A stretch of 64,000 bases of DNA, taken from contig NZ_JPRH01000003.1 of NCBI RefSeq assembly GCF_000737705.1, positions 548,938 to 612,937 of the forward strand, given 5' to 3'. The position numbers were made by a program, and so were the translations under genes. Source of the stretch: Chryseobacterium soli (lineage in GTDB: Bacteria; Bacteroidota; Bacteroidia; Flavobacteriales; Weeksellaceae). This document shows, piece by piece, positions 44,996 to 55,170 of this stretch (position 1 is the stretch's first letter; every line of letters starts with the position of its first letter). Under the pieces are notes generated by a model. The model saw nothing but the letters and a program-made list of their open reading frames with translations. It was not told the origin of the DNA and did not search any database.

Positions 44996-47900
44996 ATGTA
45001 TTTAATTTTTGACACAGAAACAACCGGTTTACCAAAAAATTTCAACGCGCCGCTTTCGGATTCAGATAACTGGCCAAGAATGGTTCAGATCGCATGGCAG
45101 CTGCATGATGACGATGGGACGTTGATAGAAAACCAGGATTATATAATAAAACCTGAAGGGTATGATATTCCCTTTAATGCCGCCAGAATTCACGGAATTA
45201 CCACGAAAATTGCTAATGAAGAAGGACAGGACCTGAAAGAGATTTTAGAAAAATTTTCTGAAGTCTTAAAAAAAGTAAGAGTGGTCTCTGGACATAATGT
45301 GGAATTTGATTACAATATCGTAGGTGCCGAATTTTACAGAAAAAATTTAGAAGATAATCTTCAGCAAAAACCGAAGGCAGATACCATGATTTTGGGTACA
45401 AACTACTGTCAGCTCGGAGGTGGAAGAGGAGGAAGATATAAGTCCCCTAAGCTGGAGGAACTCTACGAAAAGCTTTACGGACATAAATTTGATGAAGCTC
45501 ATAACGCTGCAGCTGACGTTAATGCAACTGCTCAGGTGTTTTTCGAAATGATGAGGATTGGGATTATTCCTGCTGAAATACTCAAGGTTTCTGAAGATCA
45601 GTTAGAATATTTTAAAAGACTTCATCCGGACCCTATTAAGCCTTTTAGCATTGTTATCAGAAGGCAGGTTGCGGAGTTTAATAATAAGAAAAAGCAGAAC
45701 GATTTCGGAAGTATTGATGAAATTGATCTGGGTAAATATTTTAATTTCAACAATCACAGTGTTTTTTCAACTTTGCTGGCAACTTCCAGTATTTCAGATT
45801 TAATAAAAAAGGCTTCTGACGATAATTTTCCTGCTGTAGGAATGGTGGATCTGGGAAATATGATGGGAGCCTTTAAGTTTGTTTCCGCTGTAGAATCTGC
45901 CAATTCAGACCGGGTTAAAAAACATAAAGAATATCTCGCTAAAAAACAGGAAGCAGAAGAGAATGGAATGGAATTTACAGAAGCAGAACCTGTTTCTGAA
46001 CCTTTAATTCCTGTGGTAGGCTGCGAATTTTATATTTCAGACCGGTACGAACAAAAACAGTTTACAAAAGATGATCCGGACAGGAGAACGCAGGTCGTTC
46101 TTTTGGCAAAAGATTTTAATGGCTATAAAAACCTTGCTAAACTTTCAAGTATCGGATTTTTAAAAGGATTTTATTTCGGAGTTCCAAGGATTAGCAGGGA
46201 ACTTATTGCTGAATATAAGGAAGGTCTTATTGCTGTAACCTCAGGTATTTTGGGAGATATTCCTGATGCTATTTTAAATACCGGGGAGCAGAAAGGGGAA
46301 GAGCTTTTTAAATGGTGGAAAGATACTTTTCAGGATGATTTTTATGCTCAGATTCAAAACCATAAACTTCCTGAAGAAGAGCATTTAAATGAAGTGCTAT
46401 TGTATCTGGCCGATAAATATAATGTCAAAATTTTAGCTCAAAACGAAACTTTTTACAGCAATAAGGATGATTCCAATATTCAGGATATCGTAAGCTGTAT
46501 TAAAGATGGTGAAAAGCTGTCAACCCCTGTAGGAAAGGGTTTCGGTAAAAGAAGAGGACTGGCCGCCGGGGAATATTATATGAAGAACAGTGATGAGATC
46601 AAAGAAACATTTTTGGCTTATCCTGATGCCTTTGAGGCATACGAAGAATTTTTTGCCAAATTCAGTCCTTATACACTGAAAAGAGATGTTCTCCTTCCTA
46701 AATTTGATATCCCGGAAGAATTTTTACATGCTGAAGACGAAGCTGATGGAGGGAAAAGAGGGGAGATGGCCTATCTGACCTATTTGACTTATGAAGGAGC
46801 TAAAAAAAGATATGCTGATACCGGAATTACAGATGAAATAAAAGAGCGTCTTGATTTTGAACTTGACGTTATTGCCAATACCGGATATCCCGGATACTTC
46901 CTTATTGTACAGGATTTCTGTAATGAAGCCCGTAATATGGGTGTTTGGGTAGGTCCCGGAAGGGGATCTGCCGCAGGATCTGCTGTCGCATACTGCATTG
47001 GAATTACCAATGTAGACCCTATTAAATACGATCTCCTTTTTGAGAGATTCCTGAACCCGGAAAGGGTTTCAATGCCGGATATTGATATCGATTTTGATGA
47101 TGAAGGACGTGACAGGATTATTAAATGGGTAGTTGAAAAATACGGAAAAAATCAGGTGGCACAGATTATTACCTATTCAGTTCTTGGAGGTAAATCTGCG
47201 ATTAAAGATGCCGGAAGGGTATTAGATATTCCTATTCCTGATACCAATAATATTGCAAAGCTGATTCCATCTGTACCTGGAATGAACATTGCTAAAGCAT
47301 TAGCAAAATACGATAAATTACGGCCTGAAGAGCAAATGCTTGTCGATGAGATGAGAATGGTGCTGGGTAATCCTGAAGATCCGCGTTTTGGAGTTCTTGC
47401 GAGCGCCAAAAAGATGGAAGGGTGTATCAGGAATACAGGAATTCATGCCTGTGGGGTGATTATCACTCCGGAAGATGTGAGTAATCTTGTTCCTGTGACT
47501 ATTGCAGCGAAAGATGCTGATATCTTAGTGTCACAGTTTGATAACTCAGTAGCAGAAAGCGCCGGACTTCTGAAGATGGACTTTCTGGGGCTTCGTACCT
47601 TAACGATTATCAAAGATGCTTTAAAATTAGTCAAAGAAAGACACAATGTTGATATCGATCCGGATACCATTCCGCTTGATGATGCCAAAACATATCAGTT
47701 ATTTAAAGAAGGACGAACGGTTGGGATTTTCCAGTATGAAAGTCCGGGGATGCAGAAGTACATGAGAGAGCTTAAACCTACGGTTTTTGCCGATCTTATT
47801 GCCATGAATGCGTTGTACCGTCCAGGTCCGATTAAATATATTCCGAACTTTATTAACAGAAAACACGGAATTGAAGAAATTGTTTACGATTTACCGGAAA

Positions 47901-49663
47901 CAGAAGAGTATTTAAAAGAAACCTATGGAATTACCGTTTATCAGGAGCAGGTAATGCTTTTATCCCAAAAATTAGCCAACTTTACAAAAGGTGAAGCCGA
48001 TACGCTGAGAAAGGCAATGGGTAAAAAGCAGATCGATGTTCTTAATAAAATGTATCCTAAATTCATTGAAGGGGGTAAGAAAAACAACTTGGACGAAGAC
48101 CGATTAAATAAAATCTGGAATGACTGGAAAGCGTTTGCTGAATATGCCTTCAACAAATCTCACTCCACTTGTTATGCCTTAATTGCTTACCACACTGCCT
48201 ATTTGAAGGCAAATTATCCTGCTGAATACATGGCGAGTGTAATGAGTAATAACATTAACAATACAGATTCGATCACCATGTTCATGGAGGATTGTAAAAG
48301 TATTGGAGTAGATGTTTTGGGGCCGGATGTGAATGAATCTCAATATAAATTTTCTGTAAACGAAAAAGGACAGATCCGTTTCGGATTAGGGGCGATTAAA
48401 GGAATCGGGGAAGGACCGAGTGAAGGAATCAGAAGAGAAAGGTCAAACGGAAGATTTAAAAATATTTATGATTTTTTTGAAAGAATTCCACCTTCTCAAA
48501 TGAATAAAAGAGTAGCGGAAAGTTTAGTGCTGGCGGGAGCTTTTGATGAACTTGACAAGTACCATCGCGGTCAGTATTTTGATATTGATATGGCGGGAAG
48601 AACCAATCTGGAAAGGTTAATCAGATACGGACAGAGCTTCCAGGAAAGCAAGCATGAAATGGAAAACTCTCTTTTTGCAGATTTTGCGGAAGAAGTACAG
48701 ATAGAGCAGCCTAAGCTGGCACCTTGTCCCGAATGGCCGAATATGCATACCCTTAATAAAGAAAAAGAGATTATCGGATTCTATCTTTCTGCACACCCGC
48801 TGGATGATTTTAAATACCAGTTCAGATTCATGCAGGGCCAGCTTTCCAAAAAGAATGTTTTGGAAAAAGAAGAGGGGGAAAAAGTGATTATTGATGAGGC
48901 CCCGATTCTGGAACAGGATGTACAGGATGAATCGCCGGACGTGCTGGAAATTGTGTCGGACGAACTGCTTACCGGTGAAGAAGAAATACTGGAACAAGTC
49001 GTTAAAAAAGCTGAACCCAAAGGAGTATTTGGCTTTTTAAACCTCGATGAAGTGGATGCCTATAAAGAGCAGGCTTTTGCCAATAAGCAGGAAGAATTAT
49101 TTGAAGAGAAAAAGAAGGACTGGAAACAGATACAGAAAGAACGTGAAAATGGCGGCGGTGGAAAAGAATATACTGTTGCCGGCCTGATTACGGAATACAG
49201 AGTGCAGGATGGCTTTAAAAGTGGAGAGAAAGTAGCTTTCCTTACACTAGAGGATTATTCAGGGTCGTATTCTTTCAGGTTGGGAGACCGTGATTATATG
49301 CGTTTAAAAGAGAAGCTGGAAGTGCAGCGATTTGTTATATTAAAAATAAAATTTGCCCAGGTGAAAGATGGGCGGGTTTTTGTAAATGTAAATGAAGTGA
49401 TTGAACTTCAGGAAGCCTTTGAAAGATTTGCTAAAAGTATTTCTTTGGTCATGGATGTCATGGATTTTAGACCTGAAGATCTTGATTTTTTCAAAACAGT
49501 TCTGGATAGAAATAAAGGAAATCAGAAGTTGAAGTTTTTCATTAAAAACGATGATGACGATACCCACATTGAAGTTCAGTCCATGAAACATTCGGTAGAC
49601 TTAAATGGTGACTTAATTAAAGAAATTCAGCTTCTTAATAAATATGAATTTTATCTAAATTAA
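44996..49663 (+). CDS. dnaE: DNA polymerase III alpha subunit with N-terminal DnaQ-type exonuclease
   Basis: A 1555-residue protein. Residues 1-190 are a DEDDh 3'-5' exonuclease with all catalytic residues: D6 and E8 (FDTETTG), D105 (HNVEFDYN), H169 and D174 (HNAAADVNAT). From about residue 250 the DnaE polymerase begins; its PHP domain has lost the HxH-type metal motif (STLLATSSI where E. coli has HLRVHSDYS). The polymerase active site is intact: D695 and D697 (MPDIDIDF) and D862 (KMDFLGLRTL). An OB fold follows near residue 1385. It is the replicative polymerase with proofreading fused in cis, as I recall for other flavobacteria. Confidence 0.96.
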   Translation: MYLIFDTETTGLPKNFNAPLSDSDNWPRMVQIAWQLHDDDGTLIENQDYIIKPEGYDIPFNAARIHGITTKIANEEGQDLKEILEKFSEVLKKVRVVSGHNVEFDYNIVGAEFYRKNLEDNLQQKPKADTMILGTNYCQLGGGRGGRYKSPKLEELYEKLYGHKFDEAHNAAADVNATAQVFFEMMRIGIIPAEILKVSEDQLEYFKRLHPDPIKPFSIVIRRQVAEFNNKKKQNDFGSIDEIDLGKYFNFNNHSVFSTLLATSSISDLIKKASDDNFPAVGMVDLGNMMGAFKFVSAVESANSDRVKKHKEYLAKKQEAEENGMEFTEAEPVSEPLIPVVGCEFYISDRYEQKQFTKDDPDRRTQVVLLAKDFNGYKNLAKLSSIGFLKGFYFGVPRISRELIAEYKEGLIAVTSGILGDIPDAILNTGEQKGEELFKWWKDTFQDDFYAQIQNHKLPEEEHLNEVLLYLADKYNVKILAQNETFYSNKDDSNIQDIVSCIKDGEKLSTPVGKGFGKRRGLAAGEYYMKNSDEIKETFLAYPDAFEAYEEFFAKFSPYTLKRDVLLPKFDIPEEFLHAEDEADGGKRGEMAYLTYLTYEGAKKRYADTGITDEIKERLDFELDVIANTGYPGYFLIVQDFCNEARNMGVWVGPGRGSAAGSAVAYCIGITNVDPIKYDLLFERFLNPERVSMPDIDIDFDDEGRDRIIKWVVEKYGKNQVAQIITYSVLGGKSAIKDAGRVLDIPIPDTNNIAKLIPSVPGMNIAKALAKYDKLRPEEQMLVDEMRMVLGNPEDPRFGVLASAKKMEGCIRNTGIHACGVIITPEDVSNLVPVTIAAKDADILVSQFDNSVAESAGLLKMDFLGLRTLTIIKDALKLVKERHNVDIDPDTIPLDDAKTYQLFKEGRTVGIFQYESPGMQKYMRELKPTVFADLIAMNALYRPGPIKYIPNFINRKHGIEEIVYDLPETEEYLKETYGITVYQEQVMLLSQKLANFTKGEADTLRKAMGKKQIDVLNKMYPKFIEGGKKNNLDEDRLNKIWNDWKAFAEYAFNKSHSTCYALIAYHTAYLKANYPAEYMASVMSNNINNTDSITMFMEDCKSIGVDVLGPDVNESQYKFSVNEKGQIRFGLGAIKGIGEGPSEGIRRERSNGRFKNIYDFFERIPPSQMNKRVAESLVLAGAFDELDKYHRGQYFDIDMAGRTNLERLIRYGQSFQESKHEMENSLFADFAEEVQIEQPKLAPCPEWPNMHTLNKEKEIIGFYLSAHPLDDFKYQFRFMQGQLSKKNVLEKEEGEKVIIDEAPILEQDVQDESPDVLEIVSDELLTGEEEILEQVVKKAEPKGVFGFLNLDEVDAYKEQAFANKQEELFEEKKKDWKQIQKERENGGGGKEYTVAGLITEYRVQDGFKSGEKVAFLTLEDYSGSYSFRLGDRDYMRLKEKLEVQRFVILKIKFAQVKDGRVFVNVNEVIELQEAFERFAKSISLVMDVMDFRPEDLDFFKTVLDRNKGNQKLKFFIKNDDDDTHIEVQSMKHSVDLNGDLIKEIQLLNKYEFYLN

Positions 49664-49990
49664 TGCAATAGTAAAGAAAATATATCTAAAGTGGCTTTTT
49701 GCCACTTTTTTTTATGCAAAAAAGTAGAGTTATTTAAAAAAAAATAAATGCTGTACTTGTAGAATATTGATTGATATTATGAGTATGTTAATTTTAGATT
49801 AAGTATTTGTAAATGAGGATTTAATAGTTAATTCAACAATTGTTGATATTTTTAATTAATTCAAATGTTTGTTTAATTATCAGTAATAAAAGTTGATTTT
49901 TGTTTTGTACATCGTAAAAATTTATAATATTTTCTGATTTATAATGAATTAATTATTTAATTTTACCTCCTAATTTAATTTTTACTAAGT
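49664..49990. other. Intergenic region between dnaE and the first T9SS adhesin gene
   Basis: 327 bp, very AT-rich. It holds the dnaE terminator (49688-49712) and a perfect 14-bp palindrome TCAACAATTGTTGA (49833-49846). No two-part TTG/TAnnTTTG promoter is seen close to the downstream gene. Confidence 0.5.
49688..49712 (+). terminator. Intrinsic terminator of dnaE
   Basis: Stem AAAGTGGC/GCCACTTT (49688-49695, 49701-49708) with a T5 loop and a following T-run. Confidence 0.88.
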
Positions 49991-52705
49991 ATGAAAAAAT
50001 TTCTACTCGCGTGTTTGGTACTGCTTGGAATAGGCATATCAGCACAAATAACGTTAGGTAGTGGAACCACCACAAGCTACTACCCGGTGTATCCATATTA
50101 TGGTTATACCTACTCTCAGCAAATATTTCCCAAATCTGAAATCAATGCAAACGCTGCGGGAAATATTACAGGACTTAAATTTTACTGTGCATCTTCAGTT
50201 GTTTTGACTAATTCTAATGACTGGACAGTGTATTTGGGAACAACAACAAAAACCAGTTTTAGCTCCTCTACAGACTGGATTCCTGTATCATCTCTTACTC
50301 AGGTTTACACAGGATCTGTGACAAACAATGCAGGAGTTGTAGAAATTACTTTTACAACGCCTTTCAGTTATGACAATATCAATAATCTTGTTGTTGCAGT
50401 TGATGAAAATAAGACCGGATACGACTTGGGCTCAAGTGGAAATTTTTATTCGTATGCATCTACTTCGAATACGAGTATTTATTATGCTAATGATACTACC
50501 AACCCTGATCCTTCTGCTCCGCCAACCGCTACAGGCAGAACAGCAAGAAAATCTAATGTTACTTTTGTGGGATTAAATGCAAGTCTTTTACCTGCTTGTC
50601 CTATAGCTACTGCACCTTCTAATGCTGCAACAGGAGTATCTGTAACTCCAGCTATTACCTGGGGAGCGGTTACAGGAGCTACAGGTTATAGATTATCTGT
50701 CGGTACAACCTCAGGAGGAACGGATGTGATAAATAACCTGGATTTAGGAAATGTGACTACTTATACGCTGAGCACACCGTTGTTATATGGTAAGCAGTAT
50801 TATTTTACGTTAAATTCTTACAATACCAACGGCTCGTCAAGCAGCTGTAATCAATCGACTTTTACTACTAAAAATATTGGCTGCCCTTCAGTAACGGCTC
50901 CTTCAGCTAACGCATCGGGTGTCGCTCTTTTACCAACATTTACTTGGGGTGCAGTTACGGATGCTACCGGATATAGATTATCTATCGGTACAACTACAGG
51001 AGGAACTGATATAGTGAATAATGCTGACCTTGGAAATGTAACTTCCTATACATTAACTACTCCATTATCACCAACTACAAAATATTATTATACAATAAAC
51101 GCTTATACTCCAAATAATACTTCTGCAAGCTGTTCAGAAAGAAGTTTTACAACGTTATGTAACAGTACCATTTCTACATTCCCATGGACTGAGAATTTTG
51201 ATACGATGAACACGATCGGCTCTGGAATTGTTCCGACTTGCTGGGCTTCAGTAGCTGGAACAAATAGCTGGACCTCTATGAATGCTTCCTCAACGACCTA
51301 TAATGCACCTAAATCGGCGCCTAATTATATGACAATTCCGTACAGTAATACCGCGGCAAGTCAGCTTTGGACTCCTGGATTTACGTTAACTGCAGGAACA
51401 GCCTATGAATTCTCTTTCTATTATAATACGAATGGAACTTCCAGTTCATATATTGGATTCTCAGGAGATGTTCAGGTAAATACTACTCCTTCTGTTACAG
51501 GAGCAACTTCAATCGGTACATTTATTACTTCAACTCAAGGTACGGCTGCTTATACTAAGTATAGCGTAATCTATACTCCGGCTGCAACAGGTAATTATTA
51601 CTTTGGCTTGAATGTTTCATCTACAGGCTCTCCTTGGTATTTAGGAGTTGATGATTTCAAATTACAATTCGCTCCAACATGTATAGAACCTACAGCAGTA
51701 ACCGCTTCTAATATTACAACGGCAACAGCAAATATAGCTTGGACAGCTCCGGCTTCAGCTCCAGGCAATGGATATGAAGTTTATTACAGTACAACCAATA
51801 CTGCACCTACGAATGCTACAACACCAAGTGCTACGGGGATTACAGGACTTTCAACAATGCTGCAGGGATTATCTCCATCTACTACTTATTATGTATGGGT
51901 AAGATCAAACTGTAATGCTAATGATAAGAGTGCATGGTCAATTGCCGGAACATTTATGACAGCATGTAGTGCGGTAGTCAACTTTAATGAGAACTTTGAT
52001 TCTACTACCATTCTTTCTGCCGGGAATTTACCGGGATGCTGGAGCAGTATCGGAACAAATTCTACGTATGCAAGAGTGTATGCAAGTACTGCAATATCAT
52101 CTCCAAATGCAATGTATATCTATAATGACGGTTCAGCCACCGGAACAGGAATGGCTGCCACACCTGAAATCTCTACATTACAGACGGGTAATTATACTCT
52201 TAAATTTAAAGCAAGAGCTAATTTTACAGCAGGAGGTACCGTTGAGATCGGATACTTAACTAATCCTGCAGATACTTCTTCTTTTGTGGCTTTAGGATCT
52301 TATACATCTACAAGTGTAACAACAGTTGATAATTACTCACTGGATATCACAGGGGTTCCGGCAGGAGTTAATAAGCTTGTATTCAGACATACAGGAGGAG
52401 CAAATGCCTATAGTATCCTTATTGATGATGTAAGTTATCAACTAAAATCTGCATTGGCGACTTCAGAAACAAAGGCGAAAGACGCCCTGAAGGTATATCC
52501 TAATCCATTCACGGATGTATTGAATATCTCTGATATTTCTAAAGTAAAATCAATATCAGTAACGGATATTGCTGGAAGATTGGTGAAAACTATTGAAAAT
52601 CCTGCCTCTGCTCTTCAACTAGGAGACTTGAATTCAGGAATGTATTTAGTGACATTAAATATGAAAGACGGTTCTAAACAAACCATCAAAGCAATTAAGA
52701 AATAA
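49991..52705 (+). CDS. T9SS-secreted multidomain adhesin-like protein
   Basis: A 904-residue protein: signal peptide (residues 1-19, ending ISAQ); an N-terminal beta domain of about 180 residues shared with the next gene (QQIFPKSEINANAAGNITGL); two tandem fibronectin-III-like repeats (residues about 200-390, each with ITWGAVTGATGYRLSVGTT or a close copy); a jelly-roll (MAM/cleaved-adhesin-like) domain from FPWTENFD; another Fn3; a second jelly-roll (VVNFNENFD); and a T9SS type A tail (LKVYPNPFTDVLNIS). No catalytic motif is seen, so binding to surfaces or glycans is the likely role. It forms a tandem pair with the following paralogue. Confidence 0.88.
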   Translation: MKKFLLACLVLLGIGISAQITLGSGTTTSYYPVYPYYGYTYSQQIFPKSEINANAAGNITGLKFYCASSVVLTNSNDWTVYLGTTTKTSFSSSTDWIPVSSLTQVYTGSVTNNAGVVEITFTTPFSYDNINNLVVAVDENKTGYDLGSSGNFYSYASTSNTSIYYANDTTNPDPSAPPTATGRTARKSNVTFVGLNASLLPACPIATAPSNAATGVSVTPAITWGAVTGATGYRLSVGTTSGGTDVINNLDLGNVTTYTLSTPLLYGKQYYFTLNSYNTNGSSSSCNQSTFTTKNIGCPSVTAPSANASGVALLPTFTWGAVTDATGYRLSIGTTTGGTDIVNNADLGNVTSYTLTTPLSPTTKYYYTINAYTPNNTSASCSERSFTTLCNSTISTFPWTENFDTMNTIGSGIVPTCWASVAGTNSWTSMNASSTTYNAPKSAPNYMTIPYSNTAASQLWTPGFTLTAGTAYEFSFYYNTNGTSSSYIGFSGDVQVNTTPSVTGATSIGTFITSTQGTAAYTKYSVIYTPAATGNYYFGLNVSSTGSPWYLGVDDFKLQFAPTCIEPTAVTASNITTATANIAWTAPASAPGNGYEVYYSTTNTAPTNATTPSATGITGLSTMLQGLSPSTTYYVWVRSNCNANDKSAWSIAGTFMTACSAVVNFNENFDSTTILSAGNLPGCWSSIGTNSTYARVYASTAISSPNAMYIYNDGSATGTGMAATPEISTLQTGNYTLKFKARANFTAGGTVEIGYLTNPADTSSFVALGSYTSTSVTTVDNYSLDITGVPAGVNKLVFRHTGGANAYSILIDDVSYQLKSALATSETKAKDALKVYPNPFTDVLNISDISKVKSISVTDIAGRLVKTIENPASALQLGDLNSGMYLVTLNMKDGSKQTIKAIKK

Positions 52706-52732
52706 ACTCAATGTTTATCATATTTATTTAAG

Positions 52733-52762
52733 ATAGCGGCCCATAAGGCCGCTATTTTTTTT
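52733..52762 (+). terminator. Intrinsic terminator between the two T9SS genes
   Basis: Stem AGCGGCC/GGCCGCT with CATAA loop (52735-52753) followed by eight T. The paralogues are therefore largely transcribed separately. Confidence 0.88.
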
Positions 52763-52830
52763 ATTTTTCATGAATAATATAATACTTATTGCTAATTTAG
52801 TAATTCAAATTACGCTAAAATATATAATTT

Positions 52831-54795
52831 ATGAAAAAACTTTTACTCTCATGCCTATTCATGATAAGCATGATGCTCAATGCCCAAATAGACTTGGGAA
52901 CGGGCAGTACAAATGTTGGGGAGGCCCCGATAAGTACCTATTACGGATACTCCTATGTACAGCAGATTTTCACCAAACAGGAAATTAATGCTAATGCAGC
53001 AGGTAATATTACAGGCCTTAAATTCTATATGGACCCATCAATGTCTATCAGCAACTCTTCGGATTGGGTTGTATATGTAGGACATACTTCAAAAACCAAC
53101 TTTACCTCTGATACAGATTGGGTTCCAGTGAATCAGCTGACTCAGGTGTATTCGGGAACAGTAACCAATACCAATGGAGTAGTGGAAGTTACTTTTGCGG
53201 TACCGTTTCCTTATAACAATACTCAAAACTTGGTTATAGCAGCTGAAGAAAATGCGCCGGGCTATGATTCGAATGATTATGACGATGTATTTTATGTATA
53301 TGATGCTATGCCGTCATCCTCAATTTCTTTTAAAAATGACAATACAAATCCGAACCCGCTAAATCCTCCTGCAGGAAATCTGAATGATTACAAATCGGTG
53401 GTGACCCTCTTAGGACTTACGGCAAACGCTGCACCAGCGTGCCCTACAGTTTCTTATCCGGGAAATAATTCAACATTCATTCCGCAGTTACCGGCAATTA
53501 CCTGGTATGCACCACAAGGGGCTGCGAGCTATAAAGTATCTATAGGGACCACACCGGGTGGAACTAATATCGTTAACCAGCAATCTGTTTCTACACCAAG
53601 TTTCACGCCTTCTACACCTCTTGCTCTTAATACTACATTTTATCTTAAGGTGGTTTCAGTAGGGCCTGGAGGAGAGTCTGCAGGATGTTATGAAACAATC
53701 TTTAAAACGATTCCGCCGCCACCTTCCAATGATGATTGTACAAGTGCCATTGAGCTAACGGTAAATCCTGATATGAATTGTGGCAGCACAATGGCCGGAT
53801 ATACTTTGGGTGCCAGCGATTCAGGCTTGATTCCTGATCCTTGTTATGGTAATCCTGACGATGATGTCTGGTATAAATTTACTGCAACATCTGCGGTTCA
53901 TATTATTTCTCTTAGCAATGTGCTTTCTGTAGGATCTCTTGATACGACTGATATAGAATTCCAGGTATTTAGCGGAGGATGCACAGGACTTTCAAGCATT
54001 TTATGTGAAAGTTCCGAAACCGGTATCGTTACAGGGCTTACTCCGGGACAGACTTATTATGTGAGATTATATAGCTATGATGATGCTGGAGCAGCTCAAA
54101 GCTTTAATATATGTGTAGGAACGATACCTCCGCCTCCTGCTAATGATGTCTGCTCAGGGGCGTTATCAGCATCCGTATTTCCTTATACCTATACACAATC
54201 TGATGCAGGCGGATCTACCAATAATAACGGATTTATTACGGCTTGTCCTAGTGCTATGAATGACGGAACATGGTTTACATTTACAGGAGACGGAACTACA
54301 TTTGATATTACCGTAACAATGCCTTCAGGAAGTATTTTTGATCCAAAAATTGGAGTATATAGTGGTAACTGTAATATCTTGGCATGTGAAGATACCATGG
54401 ATGACGAAGGACAAGGCGGCACAGAAACTATTTCTGTACCTACCATTGCCGGAACAGTATATTATGTGAATGTTGGCTATTATAGCGGTGTGTACGATGA
54501 AATGGAATGGCCTTTTACCATCAATATCAGTAAAGAAACACTTGCCGTTTCAGAAGCTTCTCAAGTGAAAAATAAAATAAGACTGTATCCGAATCCGGCG
54601 GCAGACATTCTGAATATTTCAGATACATCGAAAGTGAAATCAGTAGCCATTTCTGATTTTTCAGGAAGGATCGTAAAAACTGTTGATAATCCAGGTTCAG
54701 CTATTCAGGTAGGTGAACTGAAATCAGGAGTGTATATTGTGATGCTGACCATGAAAGACGGATCTAAGCAAGGCATTAAAATAATTAAGAAGTAA
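52831..54795 (+). CDS. T9SS-secreted paralogue of the preceding adhesin-like protein
   Basis: A 654-residue protein with a signal peptide (ending LNAQ). Residues about 20-190 are clearly homologous to the preceding protein (QQIFTKQEINANAAGNITGL and SDWVVYVGHTSKTNF). One Fn3-like repeat follows (CPTVSYPGNN), then two PPC-like beta domains introduced by PPPPSNDDCTSA and PPPPANDVCSGA, and a T9SS type A tail (RLYPNPAADILNIS). Head and tail are conserved between the two genes while the middle differs, which suggests tandem duplication with domain exchange. The role is probably surface binding. Confidence 0.86.
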   Translation: MKKLLLSCLFMISMMLNAQIDLGTGSTNVGEAPISTYYGYSYVQQIFTKQEINANAAGNITGLKFYMDPSMSISNSSDWVVYVGHTSKTNFTSDTDWVPVNQLTQVYSGTVTNTNGVVEVTFAVPFPYNNTQNLVIAAEENAPGYDSNDYDDVFYVYDAMPSSSISFKNDNTNPNPLNPPAGNLNDYKSVVTLLGLTANAAPACPTVSYPGNNSTFIPQLPAITWYAPQGAASYKVSIGTTPGGTNIVNQQSVSTPSFTPSTPLALNTTFYLKVVSVGPGGESAGCYETIFKTIPPPPSNDDCTSAIELTVNPDMNCGSTMAGYTLGASDSGLIPDPCYGNPDDDVWYKFTATSAVHIISLSNVLSVGSLDTTDIEFQVFSGGCTGLSSILCESSETGIVTGLTPGQTYYVRLYSYDDAGAAQSFNICVGTIPPPPANDVCSGALSASVFPYTYTQSDAGGSTNNNGFITACPSAMNDGTWFTFTGDGTTFDITVTMPSGSIFDPKIGVYSGNCNILACEDTMDDEGQGGTETISVPTIAGTVYYVNVGYYSGVYDEMEWPFTINISKETLAVSEASQVKNKIRLYPNPAADILNISDTSKVKSVAISDFSGRIVKTVDNPGSAIQVGELKSGVYIVMLTMKDGSKQGIKIIKK

Positions 54796-54816
54796 TCATA
54801 TAATTAGTAAAATAGA

Positions 54817-54845
54817 AAGGTGGATATTCGTATCCGCCTTTTTTG
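54817..54845 (+). terminator. Intrinsic terminator of the second T9SS gene
   Basis: A 10-bp stem AAGGTGGATA/TATCCGCCTT closed by a TTCG tetraloop (54817-54840), then TTTT. Confidence 0.88.
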
Positions 54846-54921
54846 TGCAAAAAAATATCAGAAAATGATGAGGTTGTTGTTACATGAAAAATAAATAATG
54901 AATCGATCAGGAATTAAATAG

Positions 54922-54946
54922 AAAAAGGTGGCCATAGGTCACCTTT
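54922..54946 (-). terminator. Intrinsic terminator of the channel/small-protein unit
   Basis: Stem AAAGGTGGCC/GGTCACCTTT (one G-T pair) at 54924-54946, followed on the minus strand by TTTTTCTATTT. It lies 23 nt past the stop of the 52-aa gene. Confidence 0.7.
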
Positions 54947-54968
54947 GTTATAGTCTGTCTGTAAAGTA

Positions 54969-55127
54969 TTATTTATTGGGTACAGGCTGTATATCTCCTG
55001 TACTCATATGCTCAAAAACTGTTGGAAAGAACATCGCTAATATAAAATAAATGATGATCATTAATACAACTAGAGAAAAGAGAATAATAACTAAAGCATT
55101 TGGTTTGTTTTTCTTACTTGTTTCCAT
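54969..55127 (-). CDS. Small single-pass membrane protein (52 aa)
   Basis: An ATG at 55127 opens a 52-codon frame: METSKKNKPN, then a membrane helix (ALVIILFSLVVLMIIIYFIL, residues 11-30), then a short polar tail ending QPVPNK. The basic N-terminus suggests N-in topology with the tail outside. It begins 43 nt after the potassium channel gene on the same strand and is closed by its own terminator, which marks it as a real gene. I do not recognise the family; a channel-associated subunit is possible. Confidence 0.7.
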   Translation of the reverse strand: METSKKNKPNALVIILFSLVVLMIIIYFILAMFFPTVFEHMSTGDIQPVPNK

Positions 55128-55170
55128 GATTTCGTGATATTTGGTTAACAGATTACATTAATAAATACTA

